DNA from: Bradymonadales bacterium
GTDB taxonomy: Bacteria; Myxococcota_A; Bradymonadia; JAFGEP01
Assembly: GCA_016931535.1 (NCBI GenBank)
Contig: JAFGEP010000096.1
Span: 230,091-294,090 of the forward strand
Reading direction: 5' to 3'
Length of the DNA: 64,000 nucleotides
Shown: piece by piece, positions 59,236 to 64,000 of the stretch
Numbering within the stretch: position 1 is the stretch's first letter
Layout of the letters: each line of letters starts with the position of its first letter
Notes under the pieces: model-generated
What the model was told of the DNA's origin: nothing
Seen by the model: only the letters and a program-made list of their open reading frames with translations
Databases searched by the model: none
Made by a program: the position numbers and the translations under genes

Positions 59236-61407
59236 TTACAAGCTCGTCTCCTCCTCGACCTCGACCGCTTGCTGTAGCTCCGGCGGCATCTGGTCGCTCA
59301 CCAGCTGGCCGATTTCCCGTGCCTCGATCATGGCTCCTTCGACGAGGTGTCGAAGGGTGATCGGGGTGCCGTCGCGGCGGGCGTAGAGAGCAGATCGGAG
59401 CACAGCGTTCTTGATGTGGCCACCGGCCAGTTGGAAGTGGCGCCCCAGTAGATCGAAGGGGAGGTTTTCGCTGGTCGGCGCAGCGGCGGGGAGGAGCGCG
59501 GACCATAGCTTGGTGCGTGTTTCGGCGTCAGGCAGGGGGAAGTAGATCCGGTAGCGGATACGTCTTCGGAAGGCTTCATCGAGGTGCTGCTCGATGTTGG
59601 TGGTCAGGACCGTCACCCCCTCGAAGTTCTCCATCCGTTGCAGCAGGTAGGCGACCTCCAGGTTGGCGTACCGGTCCACGGAGGTTTTTACATCGGTCCG
59701 GCGGGTGAACAGGGCGTCGGCCTCGTCGAACAGGAGCATACACCGCCCCCGCTCGGCCTCATCGAAGACGCGCGCCAGGTTCTTCTCGGTTTCTCCCACG
59801 TACCGGCTCATGATGCGGGAGGCGTCGACCCGAAAGAGATCGAGCCCCAGCTCGTTGGCGATGATGATGGCGGCCATGGTCTTGCCGGTGCCGGGAGGGC
59901 CGTAGAACAGGACGCTCAAGCCGCGGCCATAGGGGAACTGGCGGTCGAACCCCCAGTCGAGGAAGATGGTCTGGTTTTCCTTGGCGTAAAGCAGGATCTC
60001 GTCGAACTTCTCGCGTTCCTTGCTCGGCAGGATCAGGTCTTCCGGACGGAAGGTGGTCACGGGCAATCGCTCCGCGAAGATCCCCATCTGGTGGGCAAAG
60101 TAGGCGCGGCAGGCCCGATCGAGGTTGACCAGCTCGACCCGCTTGCGACGCGCAATCCGGGCCAGTCTCTGGGCTTCGGCGGCAGCCCTGTGGATCTGCT
60201 CGGGCGCCATCTCGTATCGGTGGGCGATGGCATCGATGGTCGCATCGTCCGGGCGGTTGCTCCCCAGGGCATTCAGCCAGATCTCCTTTCTTCGGGCTGC
60301 GCTCGGGAGGGGGATGGAGACCAACGGCCAACCGGCGGAAAGGCTCACCAGCCAGGGGGGCAACGAGTCGACGCCCAGCAGGAGCATCTCGCCCGGCAGG
60401 ATCCGTTCCAAAAAGAGACGCTGCATATCCGAGATCATTTCCGGAAGGTCGTGCCCCAGCAACAGGATGAGGTCGCCCCCCAGGCGAGCTTCCCGCAGCA
60501 GCTCCAGAAATCGCACCTCCTGCAGCTCGATGGGCTGCTGCAACAGCACCGAGAGCTGGGCACACAGCAGGTGCCGCCCCAGCATGTCCGCCAGCGCCTG
60601 GGCCGTCCGTCGCTTCCCGGCTCCCCGCGGTCCCTCCAGGATGGCCGGGAAAGCGCGCCCGCGAGCCAGCTGAACCACCGAGTCGAAGCTCGAGGGGGAC
60701 AGCCCCACCTCCTCGATGGATACCCGCTCCGATTCGCGCATGCAGAACGCCATCAGGTTCTCGTCCACTTCGGGGACGAACTCCTCGTCGAGCGGCTCCC
60801 GCAGGTAGGAGACAACGCGGTCGGCCACCCGGACACGCCGGAAGACCAGGTTCTGTTCCAGCGATTCCTCCATCGTGACCCGCTCGTCGAGGACGACCAG
60901 GCGAAAGTGGCGAAGGGGCGCCGACAGCTCGAACCGGCCGACCAGCTGCTCGAAGCGATCGGGGTCACCCAACGACGCCAACCGGCATAGAAACCCCACG
61001 TCGGCCGCCTGTTTCTGGGCGTCATCCCAGCAGAACCGGTACACCTGGAGCACACCGGGATCGATGGCCGGTGCCGCCGTGAGCAACAGCAGCTCGACGT
61101 CATCCTGGGTGAGGTCGAACAACATCGCCAGCTCGGCGAGCTTGGGGAAGGTCTCGGGAGGGGAGGTCAGCCAGCCATGCAGCCGCTCATTTCGGTCCAC
61201 CACGCCCTGACGGGCGGCGAAGACCTCCGGGTGGGCCTGGCCGAGCGCCCGAGCGACGTTCTGCAGCGATACCCGGACTCCCCGCAGCAGGTCGTTGGCT
61301 CCCTCCTCGGGACGACCGATGCGATCGAGATAGTCGCGGGCCGTCTCTTTGGCGAAGGTGACAATCGGTTCGACCTGGAGCCAACCGGAGGGTTCTATCA
61401 TGGTCAT
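59236..61407 (-). CDS. eCIS-type AAA+ ATPase (Afp15-like)
   Basis: The 723-residue protein has an N-terminal helical region (about 1-240) with the winged-helix-like layout of eCIS ATPases (LAELAMLFDLTQDDVELLLL, then DPGVLQVYRFCWDD). A degenerate ATPase half follows, with GPRGAGKR and LILLLGHDLPEM. The second half is canonical: FYGPPGTGKT (about 499-508), MLLFDEADALF (557-567), then SVDRYANLEVAYLLQRMENF. The end has EAFRRRIRYRIYFPLPDAE. The cluster RYANLEVAYLLQRME is typical of the Afp15/Pvc15 group that accompanies extracellular contractile injection systems. It is last in a leftward gene set; the rest of any injection system would lie beyond the right edge. Confidence 0.82.
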   Translation of the reverse strand: MTMIEPSGWLQVEPIVTFAKETARDYLDRIGRPEEGANDLLRGVRVSLQNVARALGQAHPEVFAARQGVVDRNERLHGWLTSPPETFPKLAELAMLFDLTQDDVELLLLTAAPAIDPGVLQVYRFCWDDAQKQAADVGFLCRLASLGDPDRFEQLVGRFELSAPLRHFRLVVLDERVTMEESLEQNLVFRRVRVADRVVSYLREPLDEEFVPEVDENLMAFCMRESERVSIEEVGLSPSSFDSVVQLARGRAFPAILEGPRGAGKRRTAQALADMLGRHLLCAQLSVLLQQPIELQEVRFLELLREARLGGDLILLLGHDLPEMISDMQRLFLERILPGEMLLLGVDSLPPWLVSLSAGWPLVSIPLPSAARRKEIWLNALGSNRPDDATIDAIAHRYEMAPEQIHRAAAEAQRLARIARRKRVELVNLDRACRAYFAHQMGIFAERLPVTTFRPEDLILPSKEREKFDEILLYAKENQTIFLDWGFDRQFPYGRGLSVLFYGPPGTGKTMAAIIIANELGLDLFRVDASRIMSRYVGETEKNLARVFDEAERGRCMLLFDEADALFTRRTDVKTSVDRYANLEVAYLLQRMENFEGVTVLTTNIEQHLDEAFRRRIRYRIYFPLPDAETRTKLWSALLPAAAPTSENLPFDLLGRHFQLAGGHIKNAVLRSALYARRDGTPITLRHLVEGAMIEAREIGQLVSDQMPPELQQAVEVEEETSL

Positions 61408-61479
61408 TTCTCGCGTTGAGCCGGCCCGCTGTGACCGGTCTTCCCGATCCGGCTCAGGATGGTTGGTCTCGGTTGGCGG

Positions 61480-62703
61480 TCACTTTTCGCCCGGTTGCGC
61501 AAGGAACAGCCCGATCTTGGTGCTCGATCCTATGCGGTAGACCAGGAAGCGCTCCTGACGATGGACCCCGCCAACCTCCATCGTGACCGGTACCCACAAC
61601 ACGGTGACCGTCTCCTGGGGCGCCGAGCCGCTGGCCGCTTCTCCGCTGGAACCGGGCATCTCGAACGGCTCGGCGGGGCCCACCCGCACGATCCGGGAGA
61701 TCTTCGGGAATCCTTCCATGTACCGGGGCAAGCCGTCCTGGATCCCCTGGGCGTACTCCTCGAAGACCTCTCCCAGCCCGCTGGCCTTTCCGTCGTCGGG
61801 ATGGAGCACCGCCAGCCGAGCGCGCGGCACATCGCCGGCCTGGCAGGCCAGGACGAACTCCTCGACAACCGCGGTCGCGGGCTCTGACAGCTCGGGGGGG
61901 ATCAACCCCGCCCCCACTTCCTCATTCTGATCGTCTTTCACGAAGTCACCCTGGGTAGACTGCTCGGACAGGTCGATCGATGATGACCGGGCAGTGGATC
62001 TCAGCTCGTCGAACTCGGCCAGGAACCGCTCTGACTCTTCCGGATCGAGCGCCTCGTTGGCGACCGCCTCGCGGAACAGTCGACCGATCTCCTCCGGTTC
62101 CCGCTCGATGGCGGCCACGATGGCGGCCCGATGGGGAGCCATCTCGTCGAGGAGGTATTTGCCGGCCACGAACGACAGGAGGTACTCCGGGTCGTCGGCC
62201 GTCGCCATCACCGGTCCGATGGCCTCCTCGACCAGCTGGGCGGCCATCGCGCCGTCAACATGGGTCAGCAGGATGAAGGCCTCTGCGAAGGTCTCGGCTC
62301 GGTTTCCATGCTCGCGAATCCTGTCGGCGATCGGCCGAAGCCGCTGGCCGGCATGGAACCCGATCAGCCAGCCGAGGAAGGTCCCGACCTCGCCGGGGGT
62401 CCATCCTTCCAGCGGTTGCAGGAGACGGTCGCGCAATCGCTGGAACAGGGCCTCGACGTGGCACTGCTCGCTCAGCCGCACCATCTCGTCGAGCATATCG
62501 GTGGGCCGCAGCTGTCGGCCGCCGATCTCGTCGATCACCGCCAGGATTCCCTGCTCGACCCAATCCTGGTGCTCGGGGTGAGCCCGCGCAAAGCGGACGA
62601 CCCAGTCCCACGGTCGCTCGTCAAAGGGGCGGGTGGAGGTCTCGGCAAGGATATGGTAGCGGACGTCGGACGCACCGCTCAGCCTGATCCCTTCGAACTC
62701 CAT
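61480..62703 (-). CDS. unrecognised helical protein with possible NTF2-like C-terminus
   Basis: The 407-residue protein has no signal peptide or membrane helix. The first ~240 residues are helix-rich and acidic (ERPWDWVVRFARAHPEHQ, DEMVRLSEQCHVEALFQRLR). An acidic linker (EQSTQGDFVKDDQNEE) precedes a C-terminal ~140 residues beginning ATAVVEEFVLACQAGDVPRA. That part, followed by GSAPQETVTVLWVPVTMEV and FLVYRIGSSTKIGLFLAQPG, has the alternating shape of SnoaL/NTF2-like domains, judged by eye. It lies between the eCIS ATPase and the edge-crossing gene, 21 bases after the latter, so the three are likely co-transcribed. Confidence 0.6.
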   Translation of the reverse strand: MEFEGIRLSGASDVRYHILAETSTRPFDERPWDWVVRFARAHPEHQDWVEQGILAVIDEIGGRQLRPTDMLDEMVRLSEQCHVEALFQRLRDRLLQPLEGWTPGEVGTFLGWLIGFHAGQRLRPIADRIREHGNRAETFAEAFILLTHVDGAMAAQLVEEAIGPVMATADDPEYLLSFVAGKYLLDEMAPHRAAIVAAIEREPEEIGRLFREAVANEALDPEESERFLAEFDELRSTARSSSIDLSEQSTQGDFVKDDQNEEVGAGLIPPELSEPATAVVEEFVLACQAGDVPRARLAVLHPDDGKASGLGEVFEEYAQGIQDGLPRYMEGFPKISRIVRVGPAEPFEMPGSSGEAASGSAPQETVTVLWVPVTMEVGGVHRQERFLVYRIGSSTKIGLFLAQPGEK

Positions 62704-62724
62704 GTGCCGACTCCCCGCCCCAGG

Positions 62725-64000
62725 CTAGTTGACGGGCTTGATGTTCCCCGAGACCAGGGAACCGCTGATGTTGTACCCCTTGGTGCTGCCCTTGGGGTGA
62801 CGCCATCCGGTGATCTGCTGCTCCTTGATGGTCACGGTGAGCACGTTGCCGCCGTTGAAGGTGAGCTCCCACTTGTTGTTGACCGGATCGACCAAAGAGA
62901 CGCTCTCGAACAGGCCGACATCGGTGATGGAGGTATACCAACCGGCCTTCTTCTCTTTTGCCTGCAGCCAGATGTACTTGAAGCCCCAGTCCGGCGTGGT
63001 CTGGAACTTGACCACGCTGGAGTAGGCCTGAGAGCCCACTACGTGCACGGCGGGGTCCAGAAGCCCTTTGGCCCAGCTGGACTCCTTGATCGCTCCCTCA
63101 CCGCCGCGCCAGTAGTCATTGTAGGGCTCTTTGGCGTCGGGGGCCTTGCTGGTGTTGGTCCGGTGGACACCGGTGATGCCCTCCAGGGCGTACCAGAGGA
63201 CGTACCCGACGGCGCTCGCCGGGTTGTTGAGCATCCCCTTCTCCTTGAAGTAGATGCCCGAGTCGTTGATGTCGATCTTGTACTCGGTGGGCGCCAGGAA
63301 CCAGGTCTTGCTGAAGGGGTTGAGTGGCGACCAGATCCAGTACTCGTGCCGCTGTACGCCGATGCGGCCGGTCTCGACCAGGTAGTTGATGAACTTGACC
63401 GCCGCCTTGCCGGCGCGGGAGAACATCTTCTCCAGGCCTTTAGCAAGCGAGGTCAGGCTGCTCCAGCCGATTCCCAACAAGGACCCGATGAGGTCGATGG
63501 CCCAGCCGAAGAACTCGGACGGCGAGGAAGGCATGGGCTTCTCGACGAGCCCGGTGATGAGCTTCTCGATATCGCCCAGGGCGTCCAGCAACGGTTCGAT
63601 GATGTCGTACAGCTCGGGCCCCATCGCGCTGCGCAGGACGATCTTGAGGTAGCCGATGAAGCCATACTTTGCGAAGCCCTGGAGGACCTCTTCGATCCCC
63701 GCGGCGATCTTGTCGAACCAGTTCTTGAAGAACTTGGCGATGCCTTTGAAGAAGCCTTTGATCTTCTCCCAGGCCTCTCCGGCCGCCTTGATGGCGCTGC
63801 GGATCGGGGCCAGCTTGGGAAGCTCCAGGATCTTGTCGATCAGCATGCCGATGCTGAAGCCGCCTTCCTGGTCTTCGCCCTCTTCGGCGCTGGAGGATTC
63901 TGCGCCCTCCTGGTCCTTTTGGCCCTTGGGCGCGGGGGTCTCCTTCTTGCCCTGGTCCTTCTGCTCCAGCTTCTTGTCGGCATCCTGTTGCTGGGGCTCG
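62725..64000 (-). CDS. partial large protein upstream of the eCIS ATPase, possible effector or structural component
   Basis: The reading frame is open to the window edge on the minus strand, so the true start lies beyond 64000. About 424 residues are visible. The N-terminal visible ~50 residues are charged and low-complexity (EQKDQGKKETPAPKGQKDQE, then SSSAEEGEDQEGG), resembling a linker. A helical, amphipathic stretch follows (EAWEKIKGFFKGIAKFFKNW and IAAGIEEVLQGFAKYGFIGY). The C-terminal ~230 residues are beta-rich, with WIWSPLNPFSKTWFLAPTEY, many Gly/Tyr/Trp and an end GYNISGSLVSGNIKPVN. I do not recognise a family. Its place beside the ATPase suggests an injection-system cargo or a part of the particle; no motif proves this. 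Confidence 0.55.
   Translation of the reverse strand, partial: EPQQQDADKKLEQKDQGKKETPAPKGQKDQEGAESSSAEEGEDQEGGFSIGMLIDKILELPKLAPIRSAIKAAGEAWEKIKGFFKGIAKFFKNWFDKIAAGIEEVLQGFAKYGFIGYLKIVLRSAMGPELYDIIEPLLDALGDIEKLITGLVEKPMPSSPSEFFGWAIDLIGSLLGIGWSSLTSLAKGLEKMFSRAGKAAVKFINYLVETGRIGVQRHEYWIWSPLNPFSKTWFLAPTEYKIDINDSGIYFKEKGMLNNPASAVGYVLWYALEGITGVHRTNTSKAPDAKEPYNDYWRGGEGAIKESSWAKGLLDPAVHVVGSQAYSSVVKFQTTPDWGFKYIWLQAKEKKAGWYTSITDVGLFESVSLVDPVNNKWELTFNGGNVLTVTIKEQQITGWRHPKGSTKGYNISGSLVSGNIKPVN

Overview
The window is high-GC DNA from a Gram-negative bacterium of the deltaproteobacterial or Myxococcota type. The main clues are several Hanks-type Ser/Thr kinases with proline-rich or PEGA-like tails, FHA and zinc-ribbon proteins, MopE-like cysteine-rich motifs, many lipoproteins, and a bacterial GT22 mannosyltransferase. 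No genus can be named from the sequence alone. Coding density is high. I saw no tRNA, rRNA, CRISPR array or intact insertion sequence.

Layout. 0.2-6.2 kb: two exported proteins (one a MopE-motif/FGE-like fusion), coaD, rsmD, and a polytopic membrane protein with three C-terminal cysteine repeats. 6.2-9.6 kb: the translation block rpsB-tsf-pyrH-frr, with a clear promoter and leader hairpin. 9.6-12 kb: trxB, moaC and an overlapping degenerate TatD-like gene. 12-20.2 kb: a signalling island with one double-FHA protein, three Ser/Thr kinases and a TPR/PEGA membrane protein. 20.3-22.4 kb: a discoidin-like membrane protein coupled to a GT22 glycosyltransferase. 22.7-28.9 kb: a LysM lipoprotein, a UvrD/PcrA helicase, a DUF4159 protein and a vWA membrane protein. 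29.0-29.8 kb: a lone gpV/VgrG-type spike with its own promoter. 29.8-34 kb: two lipoproteins (Ig-like and lipase) and queE. 34.2-43 kb: rpmH-rnpA-yidD-yidC-jag-mnmE, then gyrB, an unknown gene and a DnaC-like ATPase. This is a chromosome-core block, but dnaA and dnaN are absent. 43-53 kb: an ADP-ribosylglycohydrolase, a COG2509 flavoprotein, and cell-wall genes (L,D-transpeptidase, beta-lactamase-fold hydrolase, LD-carboxypeptidase), then HEAT and PEGA proteins. 53-58.3 kb: a MATE exporter, dapD and clpB. 58.5-64 kb: a palindromic repeat element, a COG3541-type nucleotidyltransferase, and a leftward gene set with an AAA+ ATPase of the extracellular contractile injection system (eCIS) type, an unknown protein and an unusual protein that runs off the right edge.

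The most promising signal is the right edge. The eCIS-type ATPase (59236..61407) sits downstream of two unrecognised genes and probably marks the tail end of an injection-system or effector operon lying mostly beyond the window. The orphan spike at 29 kb may be a dispersed part of the same machine. Other notable points are a MoaC-overlapping TatD relative that has lost metal ligands, a two-helix membrane module shared by two otherwise different exported proteins, and a GT-C-like protein fused to a triple cysteine repeat. All identifications come from motif reading; no database search was run.
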